DNA from: Streptomyces sp. NBC_00224
GTDB taxonomy: Bacteria; Actinomycetota; Actinomycetes; Streptomycetales; Streptomycetaceae
DNA: 64,000 bases
Assembly (NCBI RefSeq): GCF_041435195.1
Contig: NZ_CP108106.1
Location: forward strand, 5,118,501-5,182,500
Direction: 5' to 3'
The notes below the pieces were generated by a model, which was given only the letters and a program-made list of their open reading frames with translations, ran no database searches and was not told the DNA's origin. Position numbers and translations under genes: made by a program. Below, piece by piece: positions 42,046 through 50,562 of this stretch (position 1 is its first letter; each line of letters opens with the position of its first letter).

Positions 42046-42909
42046 GTGACCGCAGGAGAGTCGAGCGGGTCGGTGGTCCGGCGCATTCTGCTGGGCTCAC
42101 AGCTCAGGCGCCTGCGCGAGTCCCGGGGCATCACCCGTGAGGCCGCCGGGTATTCGATCAGGGCGTCCGAGTCGAAGATCAGTCGTATGGAGTTGGGGCG
42201 GGTGAGCTTCAAGGCAAGGGATGTCGAAGACCTGCTGACGCTCTACGGGGTCACCGACGACGCCGAGCGCGCGTCGCTCCTGGGGCTGGCGAAAGAGGCC
42301 AACATCGCGGGCTGGTGGCACAGTTACGGCGATGTGCTGCCCGGCTGGTTCCAGACGTACATCGGCCTGGAGGGCGCGGCCTCGCTCATCCGGATCTATG
42401 AAGTGCAGTTCGTCCACGGCCTGTTGCAGACCGAGGCGTACGCCCACGCCGTCGTCAGGCGCGGCATGCCCAACGGCTCCAACGCGGAGGTCGACCGCCG
42501 CGTGGCGCTGCGCCTGGAGCGCCAGAAGGCCCTCGTCTCCGAGCGCGCGCCGAGGTTCCACGCCGTCCTGGACGAGGCGGCGCTGCGCCGCCCGTACGGC
42601 GAACGGGACGTGATGCGCGGCCAGTTGAAGCACCTCATCGAGGTGTCCGAGCAGCCGAACGTGACCCTCCAGGTGATGCCGTTCAGCTTCGGCGGGCACG
42701 CGGGCGAGAGCGGGGCCTTCACCCTGCTGCGCTTCCCGGAGTCCGACCTCTCCGACATCGTCTATCTGGAGCAGCTCACCAGCTCCCTCTATCTGGACAA
42801 GCCGGAGGAGGTCGCCCAGTACGAAAGGGCGATGGAACGGCTCCAGAAGGACAGCCCGGGGCCGGAGGAGAGCTGCGATCTTCTCCGCGGACTACTCCAA
42901 CTCATCTGA
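42046..42909 (+). CDS. XRE-family regulator with DUF5753 domain
   Basis: The 287-residue protein has a Cro/C1 helix-turn-helix at about residues 14-75 (L-G-S-Q-L-R-R-L-R-E-S-R-G-I-T-R-E-A-A-G). The DUF5753 domain follows (Y-I-G-L-E-G-A-A, V-H-G-L-L-Q-T-E-A-Y-A, L-Q-V-M-P-F). This is the standard partner of DUF397 proteins. The GTG at 42046 follows GGAGGG; an upstream GTG at 42016 is less likely. It probably binds the 23-bp element found twice within 1.3 kb. Confidence 0.88.
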   Translation: MTAGESSGSVVRRILLGSQLRRLRESRGITREAAGYSIRASESKISRMELGRVSFKARDVEDLLTLYGVTDDAERASLLGLAKEANIAGWWHSYGDVLPGWFQTYIGLEGAASLIRIYEVQFVHGLLQTEAYAHAVVRRGMPNGSNAEVDRRVALRLERQKALVSERAPRFHAVLDEAALRRPYGERDVMRGQLKHLIEVSEQPNVTLQVMPFSFGGHAGESGAFTLLRFPESDLSDIVYLEQLTSSLYLDKPEEVAQYERAMERLQKDSPGPEESCDLLRGLLQLI

Positions 42910-43031
42910 TACGTCAGTACGATGACGTCACATCAGGGTTGTGTACCAGAAGCGGGGGACACAGTGGACGCGACGACGAACACGTTCGCGACGGACACGG
43001 TGGCGGCGCAGTGGCAGCAGTAAGGGATGGC

Positions 43032-44489
43032 ATGTCCTTCTTCACCGACCTGGCCCACCAGTACATCGACGGCGAGTGGCGCACCGGCAGTGGGTCGTGG
43101 GACATCATCGACTTCGATCCGTACAACGGGGAGAAGCTCGCCGCCATCACGGTCGCCACGGTGGACGAGGTCGACGAGGCCTATCGCGCGGCCGAGCGCG
43201 CCCAGATCGGCTGGGGTGAGACCAACCCGTACAGCCGAAGACTGGTTTTCGAGCGCGCGCTGCGGATCACCGAGGAGCGCGAGCCGGAGATCATCGAGGC
43301 GATCGTCACCGAGCTGGGTGGCACCCGCCTCAAGGCCGGGTACGAGGTGCACCTCGCCAAGGAGTTCCTGCGCGAGGCGATACAGCTGGCGATACGGCCG
43401 GAGGGCCGGATCCTGCCCTCGCCCGTCGACGGCAAGGAGAACCGCGTCTACCGGCTGCCGGTCGGCGTGGTCGGGGTGATCAGCCCCTTCAACTTCCCCT
43501 TCCTGGTGACGCTGAAGTCGGTCGCACCGGCCCTGGCGCTCGGCAACGCCGTCGTCATCAAGCCGAACCAGAACGCGCCGGTGGTCGGCGGCGGCCTCAT
43601 CGCCAAGATCTTCGAGGACGCGGGCCTGCCGGCCGGGCTGCTGAACGTGCTGGTCACGGACATCGCCGAGATAGGCGACGCGCTGATAGAGCACCCGGTG
43701 CCCAAGGTGATCTCGTTCGCCGGCTCCGACCGCACCGGCCGCCATGTGGCCGCCGTCGCGGGCAGCCACTTCAAGCGGGCCATCCTGGAGCTGAGCGGCA
43801 ACAGCGCGCTGGTGGTCCTGGACGACGCGGACATCGACTACGCGGTCGAGGCGGCGGTTTTCAGCCGATTCGTCTACCAGGGCCAGGTCTGTATGGCCGC
43901 CAACCGCGTCCTGGTGGACCGGAGCATCGAGCAGAAGTTCACCGAGAAGTTCTGCGCGCGCGTCGCGGCCCTCAAGACCGGCGACCCGGCCGACCCGGCC
44001 ACCGACATCGGCCCGGTCATCAACAACTTCCAGGCGGACGCGCTCACTTCGCTGGTCGACCAGGCCCTGGCCGAGGGCGCCACCGCGCTCGTACGGGGCC
44101 GCACGCGCGGCAGCCTCGTCGAGCCGACCGTCCTGACCGGACTGCCCGAGGACTCCCCGCTGCTGCGGCAGGAGATCTTCGGCCCGGTGGTGCTGCTGCT
44201 CTCCTTCGACGGCGAGGAGGAGGCGGTACGGATGGCCAACGACAGCCCGTACGGACTGAGTGGCGCCGTGCACACCGCCAACGTGGAGCGGGGCGTGCGG
44301 TTCGCCAAGCGGATCGTCACCGGGATGATCCACGTCAACGACTCGACCATCCAGGACGAGCCGCTGGTGTCGTTCGGCGGCGAGAAGTACTCCGGGCTCG
44401 GGCGGCTGAACGGCGACTCCACGATCGAGGCGTTCACCACCCAGAAGTGGATCTCCGTGCAGCACGGGAGGAGCCAGTTCCCGTTCTGA
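43032..44489 (+). CDS. NAD(P)-dependent aldehyde dehydrogenase (aromatic-aldehyde type)
   Basis: The 485-residue protein has the ALDH active site: general base Glu253 in L-E-L-S-G-N-S and nucleophile Cys287 in G-Q-V-C-M-A-A-N-R. N-x-P-F is present in S-P-F-N-F-P-F, and the C-terminal G-G-x-K-x-S-G motif occurs as F-G-G-E-K-Y-S-G-L-G-R. It resembles benzaldehyde/vanillin dehydrogenases. The ATG at 43032 has AAGGGATGG upstream; the frame to 42939 is spurious. A PadR regulator follows 50 bp later; PadR proteins often sense phenolic acids, which fits an aromatic substrate. Confidence 0.88.
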   Translation: MSFFTDLAHQYIDGEWRTGSGSWDIIDFDPYNGEKLAAITVATVDEVDEAYRAAERAQIGWGETNPYSRRLVFERALRITEEREPEIIEAIVTELGGTRLKAGYEVHLAKEFLREAIQLAIRPEGRILPSPVDGKENRVYRLPVGVVGVISPFNFPFLVTLKSVAPALALGNAVVIKPNQNAPVVGGGLIAKIFEDAGLPAGLLNVLVTDIAEIGDALIEHPVPKVISFAGSDRTGRHVAAVAGSHFKRAILELSGNSALVVLDDADIDYAVEAAVFSRFVYQGQVCMAANRVLVDRSIEQKFTEKFCARVAALKTGDPADPATDIGPVINNFQADALTSLVDQALAEGATALVRGRTRGSLVEPTVLTGLPEDSPLLRQEIFGPVVLLLSFDGEEEAVRMANDSPYGLSGAVHTANVERGVRFAKRIVTGMIHVNDSTIQDEPLVSFGGEKYSGLGRLNGDSTIEAFTTQKWISVQHGRSQFPF

Positions 44490-44539
44490 GCGACGAGCTG
44501 GTTGCTCTCGCGAACGGCCGAGGTCATAGGCTGACGCGC

Positions 44540-45142
44540 ATGTCAGCGATCCGACTCCTCGTCCTCGGCGCGATCCGCCAGCACGGCCGGGCGCACGGCT
44601 ACCAGGTCCGCAACGACCTGGAGTACTGGGGCGCCCACGAGTGGTCCAACGCCAAGCCCGGCTCGATCTACCACGCCCTCAAACAGATGGCGAAGGAGGG
44701 CGTGCTGCACGCCCACGAGATCGCGCCGAGCACGGCGGGCGGTCCGCCGCGCACCGAGTACGAGCTGACGGACGCGGGCCGCGAGGAGTACCTGAAGCTG
44801 TTGCGCGCGGCGCTGACCTCGTACGACCAGAAGATGGACATGCTCTCGGCGGCGATCGGCTTCATGGTCGACCTGCCGCGCACGGAGGTGGTGGCGCTGC
44901 TGCGCGACCGCCTGGAGCGGCTGGCGGCGTGGCGCACCAGGGTGACGGAGCACTACACCCCCGAGGAAGGCCCCGAGTCCCTCGGCCACATCGGCGAGAT
45001 CATGAACATGTGGGTCCACTCGGCGGACGGGGAAGCGGAGTGGACGGGGGGCCTGATCGGCCGGATCGAGGGGGGCGCGTACACGTTCGCGGGCGAGGGC
45101 GACCCGTTCGTGGCGGTCCTGGCGGACGGGGGCGCCCCATAG
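44540..45142 (+). CDS. PadR-family transcriptional regulator
   Basis: The 200-residue protein has the PadR winged helix (L-L-V-L-G-A-I-R-Q-H-G-R-A-H-G-Y-Q-V, W-S-N-A-K-P-G-S-I-Y-H-A-L-K-Q-M). A C-terminal helical dimerisation region follows (Y-L-K-L-L-R-A-A-L). The ATG at 44540 is preceded by a weak site. Family members respond to phenolic acids or drugs. It likely controls the adjacent aldehyde dehydrogenase. Confidence 0.85.
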   Translation: MSAIRLLVLGAIRQHGRAHGYQVRNDLEYWGAHEWSNAKPGSIYHALKQMAKEGVLHAHEIAPSTAGGPPRTEYELTDAGREEYLKLLRAALTSYDQKMDMLSAAIGFMVDLPRTEVVALLRDRLERLAAWRTRVTEHYTPEEGPESLGHIGEIMNMWVHSADGEAEWTGGLIGRIEGGAYTFAGEGDPFVAVLADGGAP

Positions 45143-45246
45143 GGGGCGGGGAACGGCGCGAGCAACCACGCACGATCCGCAGTCGACCAGGGGTTTTAAG
45201 GGGCGCGGGGAACTGCGCGACCAGCCCCCACCGGCCCGCAGCCGAA
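45142..45246 (-). repeat. two inverted copies of the dispersed repeat
   Basis: On the minus strand, copies of the element with core CAGTTCCCCGCGCCCC occur at about 45198-45246 and, more diverged, at 45142-45187. They fill the space after the PadR gene. Confidence 0.75.
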
Positions 45247-45249
45247 CAC

Positions 45250-45322
45250 GCACCCCGCGACAGCGGCACCGCACCCCGCGACAGCGGCACCGCACCCCGC
45301 GACAGCGCCCCGCACCCCGCGA
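45250..45322. repeat. 21-bp tandem repeat
   Basis: The unit GCACCCCGCGACAGCGGCAC-C occurs at 45250-45270 and 45271-45291, with partial copies to 45322. It sits next to the dispersed repeats and immediately after the glutamate decarboxylase gene end. Confidence 0.8.
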
Positions 45323-45325
45323 GGG

Positions 45326-46756
45326 TCAGTGGTGGAAGGCCGTGGCCACCGACGAATCACGGCCCAAGGGGGCCGGCTGCCGACGCAGCTCGGGAAGAAG
45401 CCGCCCCAGATCCTCCACCAGCATCGCCGCCAGGTCCGACGAGAACCCGTTGCGGCACACCACCCGCAGCACGGACAGATCCTCCCGGTGCGGCGGGAAC
45501 GTATAGGCGGGCACCAGCCACCCCCGCTCCCGCAGCCGCCGCGACACATCGAACACGTCGTACCGCTTCACCTCCGGCGTCGTGGTGAACGCGAACACCG
45601 GCAACTCGTTCCCGCGCGTGAGCAGCCGGAAGTCGCCGAACGCCTCGACGTGCTCGGCGAGAGTCCGCGCCACGTCCCGGGTGGTCTGCTGCACCGCCCG
45701 GAAACCCTCCCGCCCCAGCCGCAGGAACGTGTAGTACTGGGCGACCACCTGCGCCCCCGGCCGGGAGAAGTTCAGCGCGAACGTGGGCATGTCGCCGCCC
45801 AGGTAGTTCACCCGGAAGACCAGCTCCTCCGGGAGCTCCTGCGCCGAGCGCCACAGCGCCCACCCCACGCCCGGGTACACCAGGCCGTACTTGTGCCCGG
45901 ACGTGTTGATCGACGAGACCCTGGGCAGCCGGAAGTCCCACACCAGGTCCTCGTCCAGGAAGGGCGCCACCATCGCCCCCGACGCGCCGTCCACATGGAC
46001 CGGCACGTCAAGACCCGTACGCTCCTGCAACGCGTCGAGGGCCGCGCAGAGTTCCGCGATCGGCTCGTACGATCCGTCGAAGGTCGAGCCGAGGATCCCG
46101 ACCACGCCGATCGTGTTCTCGTCGCACAGCTCGGCCGCCGCCCGCGGGTCGAGGTGGAAGCGGTCGCCCTCCATCGGGACCTGGCGCGCCTCGACCTCCC
46201 AGAAGGCGCAGAACTTCTCCCAGCAGACCTGGACGTTCACGCCCATCACCAGGTTCGGCACCGCGTCCCGCCCCGGATAGCGGTCCGCGTTCCGCTTCGC
46301 CCAGCGCCGCTTGAGCGCCATCCCGGCGAGCATGCACGCCTCGCTCGACCCCGTCGTGGAGCAGCCCACCGCCCCGGCCGGGTCGGGCGCGTGCCACAGG
46401 TCCGCGAGCATCGCCACACAGCGCCGCTCCAGCTCGGCGGTGCGCGGGTACTCGTCCTTGTCGATCATGTTCTTGTCCCGGCACTCCGCCATCAGCACCC
46501 CGGCCTGCGGCTCCATCCAGGTGGTGACGAAGGTGGCCAGGTTGAGCCGGGAGTTGCCGTCCAGCATCAGTTCGTCGTGGACGAGCTGGTACGCCGTGGA
46601 GGGGGCCAGCGGCCGGTCCGGCAGCCGGTGCCGGGGCGGCGCCGACGTCATGGAGCCGACCGGGTCGGCCTCCCCGAAGAACGGGTTGAGGGCGAGCCGC
46701 CCGTACTCCTTCTCGTGCTCCTGCGCCTTCTTGTGGCCGCCCGGGTGCAGTGCCAT
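45326..46756 (-). CDS. gadB: glutamate decarboxylase
   Basis: The 476-residue PLP enzyme converts glutamate to GABA and CO2. It has the group II decarboxylase core: T-T-G-S-S-E-A substrate/PLP loop, H-V-D-G-A-S-G with the PLP-contacting Asp, and S-S-I-N-T-S-G-H-K-Y-G with Lys289 forming the Schiff base. It ends in A-F-H-H, like the pH-sensing C-terminus of bacterial GadA/B. Length fits the family. YbjQ-like protein is upstream on the same strand. No glutamate/GABA antiporter is adjacent. Confidence 0.92.
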   Translation of the reverse strand: MALHPGGHKKAQEHEKEYGRLALNPFFGEADPVGSMTSAPPRHRLPDRPLAPSTAYQLVHDELMLDGNSRLNLATFVTTWMEPQAGVLMAECRDKNMIDKDEYPRTAELERRCVAMLADLWHAPDPAGAVGCSTTGSSEACMLAGMALKRRWAKRNADRYPGRDAVPNLVMGVNVQVCWEKFCAFWEVEARQVPMEGDRFHLDPRAAAELCDENTIGVVGILGSTFDGSYEPIAELCAALDALQERTGLDVPVHVDGASGAMVAPFLDEDLVWDFRLPRVSSINTSGHKYGLVYPGVGWALWRSAQELPEELVFRVNYLGGDMPTFALNFSRPGAQVVAQYYTFLRLGREGFRAVQQTTRDVARTLAEHVEAFGDFRLLTRGNELPVFAFTTTPEVKRYDVFDVSRRLRERGWLVPAYTFPPHREDLSVLRVVCRNGFSSDLAAMLVEDLGRLLPELRRQPAPLGRDSSVATAFHH

Positions 46757-46771
46757 GGCTGTTCCCCCGCC

Positions 46772-47137
46772 TCAGAGCTTCGTGATCACAACCGCCGTTC
46801 CGTACGCGCAGACCTCCGTCCCGACGTCGGCCGCCTCGGTGACGTCGAAGCGCATCATGAGGACGGCGTTCGCCCCACGCGCGCGTGCCTGCTCGACCAG
46901 CCGCTCCATCGCCTGGTTCCGGGTCTGCACGAGCGTCTTGGTCAGCCCCTTCAGCTCGCCGCCGATCATGGACTTCAGTCCGGCGCCGATCTGGCTGCCG
47001 AGGTGGCGGGAGCGGACGGTCAGGCCGAAGACCTCTCCGATGACCTGCTGGACCTGATAGCCGGGTACGTCGTTCGTCGTCACGACCAGTACGTCGGACT
47101 GCGCGCCCTGCCCGCCGCCGTATTCCTCGATGCCCAT
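46772..47137 (-). CDS. YbjQ/UPF0145 family protein
   Basis: The 121-residue protein has the YbjQ signature: V-L-V-V-T-T-N-D-V-P-G-Y, V-F-G-L-T-V-R-S-R-H, and A-R-A-R-G-A-N-A-V-L-M-M-R-F-D. These proteins form oligomeric rings; function is unclear. The ATG at 47137 follows GGAAGG. It stops 16 bp before gadB starts, so the two may be one operon. Confidence 0.85.
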   Translation of the reverse strand: MGIEEYGGGQGAQSDVLVVTTNDVPGYQVQQVIGEVFGLTVRSRHLGSQIGAGLKSMIGGELKGLTKTLVQTRNQAMERLVEQARARGANAVLMMRFDVTEAADVGTEVCAYGTAVVITKL

Positions 47138-47312
47138 CGCGCCCGCCTTCCGGAGATCCTGGGACTCAGCTTTGTACCCGCCCGGGCACAGCGCATCCCC
47201 AGGAACCCGGTGGAACCTGGATTGGGCCGAACGCGTTGATAGTTTTGGCCCCGTCAACGCGCGCTTACGCGCGTCCCCTCGCCCAGACCCCTGACCCAGG
47301 AGCCCGGAACCC

Positions 47313-48014
47313 GTGACCAACCTCGCACTCGGTCCGAGCTGGCTGGACCCCGACCAGCTGCTGTCGTCCTTCGGCCTGGCCGGTCTGCTGGTGATCGTCT
47401 TCGCCGAGTCCGGCCTGCTCATCGGCTTCTTCCTGCCGGGCGACTCGCTCCTGTTCACCACCGGTCTGCTGGTCACCAGCGGCAAGATCGACACCCCGCT
47501 GTGGCTGGTCTGCCTGGCGGTCGTGGCCGCCGCCGTCCTCGGCGACCAGGTGGGCTACCTCTTCGGCCGCAAGGTCGGACCGTCGCTCTTCAACCGGCCG
47601 GACTCCAAGCTCTTCAAGCAGGAGAACGTGGAGAAGGCCCACGAGTTCTTCGAGAAGTACGGTCCGAAGTCGCTGGTCCTTGCCCGCTTCGTGCCGATCG
47701 TGCGGACGTTCACGCCGATCATCGCGGGCGTGAGCCGGATGAACTACCGCTCGTTCATCACGTACAACGTGATCGGCGGCGCGCTGTGGGGCGCGGGCGT
47801 GACGCTGCTCGGCGCGGCGCTCGGCAACGTCGAGTTCGTGCACAAGCACATCGAGCTGATGCTGGTCGCGATCGTGCTCGTCTCGGTGGTCCCGATCGCG
47901 ATCGAGTTCCTGCGGGCCCGCTCCAAGGCGAAGAAGGCGGGCCCGGGCGGCCCCGGTGCGGCAGGCCCGTCCGGCCCGCCCGCACCCCAGCGCCGACGCC
48001 ACGCCAAGCGGTAA
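47313..48014 (+). CDS. DedA-family membrane protein
   Basis: The 233-residue protein has the DedA (SNARE-associated/VTT) pattern: E-S-G-L-L-I-G-F-F-L-P-G-D-S-L-L early, G-D-Q-V-G-Y-L-F-G-R-K-V-G, and F-V-P-I-V-R-T-F-T-P-I-I-A-G with the conserved Arg. Family members act as lipid scramblase/flippases that recycle undecaprenyl phosphate or phospholipids. The C-terminus is a Pro/Gly-rich basic tail. It is divergent from ybjQ. Confidence 0.88.
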   Translation: MTNLALGPSWLDPDQLLSSFGLAGLLVIVFAESGLLIGFFLPGDSLLFTTGLLVTSGKIDTPLWLVCLAVVAAAVLGDQVGYLFGRKVGPSLFNRPDSKLFKQENVEKAHEFFEKYGPKSLVLARFVPIVRTFTPIIAGVSRMNYRSFITYNVIGGALWGAGVTLLGAALGNVEFVHKHIELMLVAIVLVSVVPIAIEFLRARSKAKKAGPGGPGAAGPSGPPAPQRRRHAKR

Positions 48015-48033
48015 CGCTTCGCTGGAGGCGTTG

Positions 48034-48085
48034 TCGGTCGGCTGCGGGCCGGTGGGGGCTGGTCGCGCAGTTCCCCGCGCCCCTG
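48034..48085 (+). repeat. dispersed repeat copy downstream of dedA
   Basis: This copy contains GCTGGTCGCGCAGTTCCCC followed by GCGCCCCT, identical in the core to the copies near 37661 and 63421. It lies between two convergent genes. Confidence 0.8.
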
Positions 48086-48110
48086 AGGTGGACCCCCGCA
48101 GCCGGGAAGG

Positions 48111-49754
48111 CTAGAACCCCCGCGTCCGCTTCGCGGCCTTGCGCGCCTCCGCGCCCGGCGCCTTGAGGAACATCCGGGACATCTCGCTTCCGAGGTTCAC
48201 CCCGATCGCGATGGCCATCGCCAGCGCCGCCGCCTTGGCGATGTTGGCGAGGCCCTGGTCCCGGTGGTTCTGGGCGATCGCGAGCACACCGAAGTAGGTG
48301 GCGCTGCCGGGCAGCAGCGGGCCGATCGCGGCCGTCACGTACGGCAGCGCGGAGGTGTTGCGGTAGCGCGCGAGCAGCTGGCCGAAGAGGCCGACCAGGC
48401 CGGCGGCCACCGCCGTCGCCATGATCGGTGAGCCCTTCGCGGTGACCGCGATCGACGCGTAGATCACCCAGGCGATCCCGCCGTTGACCGTCGCGATCCA
48501 CACGGTGGACCGTTCCTGCTGGAGCAGGACGGCGAAGGTCAGGCACAGCGCCATCGACGCGAGCGTCTGCACGACGGGCCGCTCGATGGGGCTCAGCGCC
48601 CCCTCCGGGTTCAGCTTGGCGTCGACCTGGAGCCCCCCGTACAGCACGGTGAGCACGCCGATCACGATCGCCACGAAGAAGTAGGTGACCTCAAGGAGGC
48701 GGGCCGAGGCGGTGATGTAGAAGCCGGTCAGACCGTCCTGCACGGCGGCCACCAGCGCCCGCCCCGGGATCAGGGCGAAGAGCCCACCGGTGATCACCGC
48801 CGAGGGCCGCAGGTCCCAGCCGAGGAGGCTGAGCGCCACCCCCATCGCCGCGGGAGGCATCGCCGCCACCACGAACTGGTAGAACTCGGGCAGTCCGCGC
48901 GCCGCGCAGAGCCAGGCGAGCCGGTCGCCGAGGATCGCACCGGCCGCGGCCAGCAGGAACACCGTGACACCGCCGCCCACCAGCACGGAGGCCGCCCCGG
49001 CGAGCCCGCCCGCGGCCATGGTGAGGACCCAGCCGGGGTACGGGTGCCGGTTGCGGCGGATCTCCGCCAGCCGGCGGTAGGCCTCTTCGAGGGTGACGTC
49101 GTGGTCGGGGCTGGTCATGTCGGTGACGAGCCGGTGCACGGCCGCCAGGCGCGTGTAGTCGGTGCCCCGGCGGCGTACCGTCCGGTTCGCCGTGACCGGG
49201 TCGTCCACCAGGGACGGCTGGTGGGTGATGGACAGCAGGGTGAAGGTCACCGTCGGCTCGCAGCGGTCCAGGCCGTACGAGCGGCAGATCGCGAACATCG
49301 CCGCCTCGACGTCCTCCGCGCCCTCGCCGCCCGCGAGCAGCAGCTCGCCGATACGCATCGTCAGGTCGAGCACGCGCGGCACGGCGGGCCCGGACTCGTC
49401 GGTCTTCAGGGCCGTCTCCGGCACCGGCCGATCGCCCACCGGCATCCGCAGCATGGTGCGCATCCGGTCCTGCCAGGGCGCGTCCTTGGAGAGCCGCACC
49501 AGCGGCAGCCCGGCGGTGGTGACCATCGGGGACGGGGCCTCGCGGGCCGAGTAGGTGCTGGGCAGCGCGAAGGCGGAGGCGGGCTGTTCGACGGCGGGCT
49601 CGGGCTCCGGCACCCCGGCCGGCAGGGCGAACTCGGAGGTCGGTGAGTCCTCCTCGGGGGGGCCGGGCTGATCCACCCCGTCGGGAGCCGCGAAGGCGCT
49701 GCGCGCCTCGTCCGAGGGCGGCTTGCGCTCCTCGGACTCCTGCTGCTCAGCCAC
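48111..49754 (-). CDS. ThrE-family threonine/serine exporter
   Basis: The 547-residue protein has a cytosolic N-terminal extension rich in Pro, Glu and Ala (about 110 residues). The ThrE/DUF1212 domain follows (M-R-I-G-E-L-L-L-A-G-G-E-G-A-E-D-V, C-E-P-T-V-T-F-T). About ten membrane helices come next, including a second ThrE_2 half (G-S-A-T-Y-F-G-V). Corynebacterium ThrE exports Thr and Ser by proton motive force. No regulator is adjacent. Confidence 0.85.
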   Translation of the reverse strand: MAEQQESEERKPPSDEARSAFAAPDGVDQPGPPEEDSPTSEFALPAGVPEPEPAVEQPASAFALPSTYSAREAPSPMVTTAGLPLVRLSKDAPWQDRMRTMLRMPVGDRPVPETALKTDESGPAVPRVLDLTMRIGELLLAGGEGAEDVEAAMFAICRSYGLDRCEPTVTFTLLSITHQPSLVDDPVTANRTVRRRGTDYTRLAAVHRLVTDMTSPDHDVTLEEAYRRLAEIRRNRHPYPGWVLTMAAGGLAGAASVLVGGGVTVFLLAAAGAILGDRLAWLCAARGLPEFYQFVVAAMPPAAMGVALSLLGWDLRPSAVITGGLFALIPGRALVAAVQDGLTGFYITASARLLEVTYFFVAIVIGVLTVLYGGLQVDAKLNPEGALSPIERPVVQTLASMALCLTFAVLLQQERSTVWIATVNGGIAWVIYASIAVTAKGSPIMATAVAAGLVGLFGQLLARYRNTSALPYVTAAIGPLLPGSATYFGVLAIAQNHRDQGLANIAKAAALAMAIAIGVNLGSEMSRMFLKAPGAEARKAAKRTRGF

Positions 49755-49820
49755 CCCTTACCTCCCTCCGGGCCCTTCCGTACGCATGCGTGTGCCCAGT
49801 ATGTGGGCGATCATCAAGTC

Positions 49821-49870
49821 GTACGACAACGGGCGGCGCACCCCGGAAGGTGCACCGCCCGTCGTCGTAC
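49821..49870 (-). terminator. very strong hairpin after ppa
   Basis: Two 22-nt arms starting GTACGAC and ending GTCGTAC, each with two single mismatches, flank loop CCGGAA. The hairpin separates ppa from the downstream exporter gene on the same strand. Confidence 0.85.
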
Positions 49871-49883
49871 AGGTGAGAACGCG

Positions 49884-50378
49884 TCAGTGCGCGCCGCCCT
49901 GCGCCTCCAGGCGCTTGTAGGAGGCCTTGATCTCTTCCTCGGCCTCGGCGCGGCCGACCCAGTCGGCGCCCTCGACGGACTTGCCGGGCTCCAGGTCCTT
50001 GTAGACCTCGAAGAAGTGCTGGATCTCCAGGCGGTCGAACTCCGACACGTGGTGGATGTCGCGCAGGTGCTCGACGCGCGGGTCGGACGCCGGCACGCAG
50101 AGCAGCTTGTCGTCGCCGCCCGCCTCGTCGGTCATACGGAACATGCCGATGGCGCGGCAGCGGATCAGGCAGCCCGGGAAGGTCGGCTCGTCCAGGATGA
50201 CCAGCGCGTCCAGCGGGTCGCCGTCCTCGCCGAGGGTGTTCTCGACGAAGCCGTAGTCGGCCGGGTAGCTGGTCGAGGTGAAGAGCCGACGGTCCAGGCG
50301 GATCCGGCCGGTCTCGTGGTCCACCTCGTACTTGTTCCGCGAACCCTTCGGGATCTCGATGGTGACGTCGAACTCCAC
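49884..50378 (-). CDS. ppa: inorganic pyrophosphatase
   Basis: The 164-residue family I soluble pyrophosphatase hydrolyses PPi to phosphate. Metal and substrate residues are seen in [18 protein letters not shown] and G-D-P-L-D-A-L-V, the last carrying the D-x-D-x-x-D-type aspartates. Length fits bacterial hexameric enzymes. It is divergent from the PBP4-type gene, the conserved Streptomyces order. Confidence 0.95.
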   Translation of the reverse strand: MEFDVTIEIPKGSRNKYEVDHETGRIRLDRRLFTSTSYPADYGFVENTLGEDGDPLDALVILDEPTFPGCLIRCRAIGMFRMTDEAGGDDKLLCVPASDPRVEHLRDIHHVSEFDRLEIQHFFEVYKDLEPGKSVEGADWVGRAEAEEEIKASYKRLEAQGGAH

Positions 50379-50562
50379 GGGTGGCTCTCCTCAGTGATCA
50401 GCACATGCATGGGACGGTTCTGCGCCCCCGGGTCGGGCCCGGGGCATTCAGCCGGATGGGCCGCCGGTGCTGACCCGGAGTGCCATGTTCGCGGCAAGAC
50501 GCAGTTCTGGTGATTAAGTGTCCCTCACGCAGGTGTGTGATCGCGAAAGGGGCTGGTCCTCG

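Noticed and set aside
45250..45322. Tandem 21-bp units as a CRISPR array
   Set aside because: Units are contiguous with no unique spacers, and no cas genes are present.
45329..47239. A 636-codon plus-strand frame opposite glutamate decarboxylase and ybjQ
   Set aside because: It is antisense to two well-supported genes and has no domain of its own.
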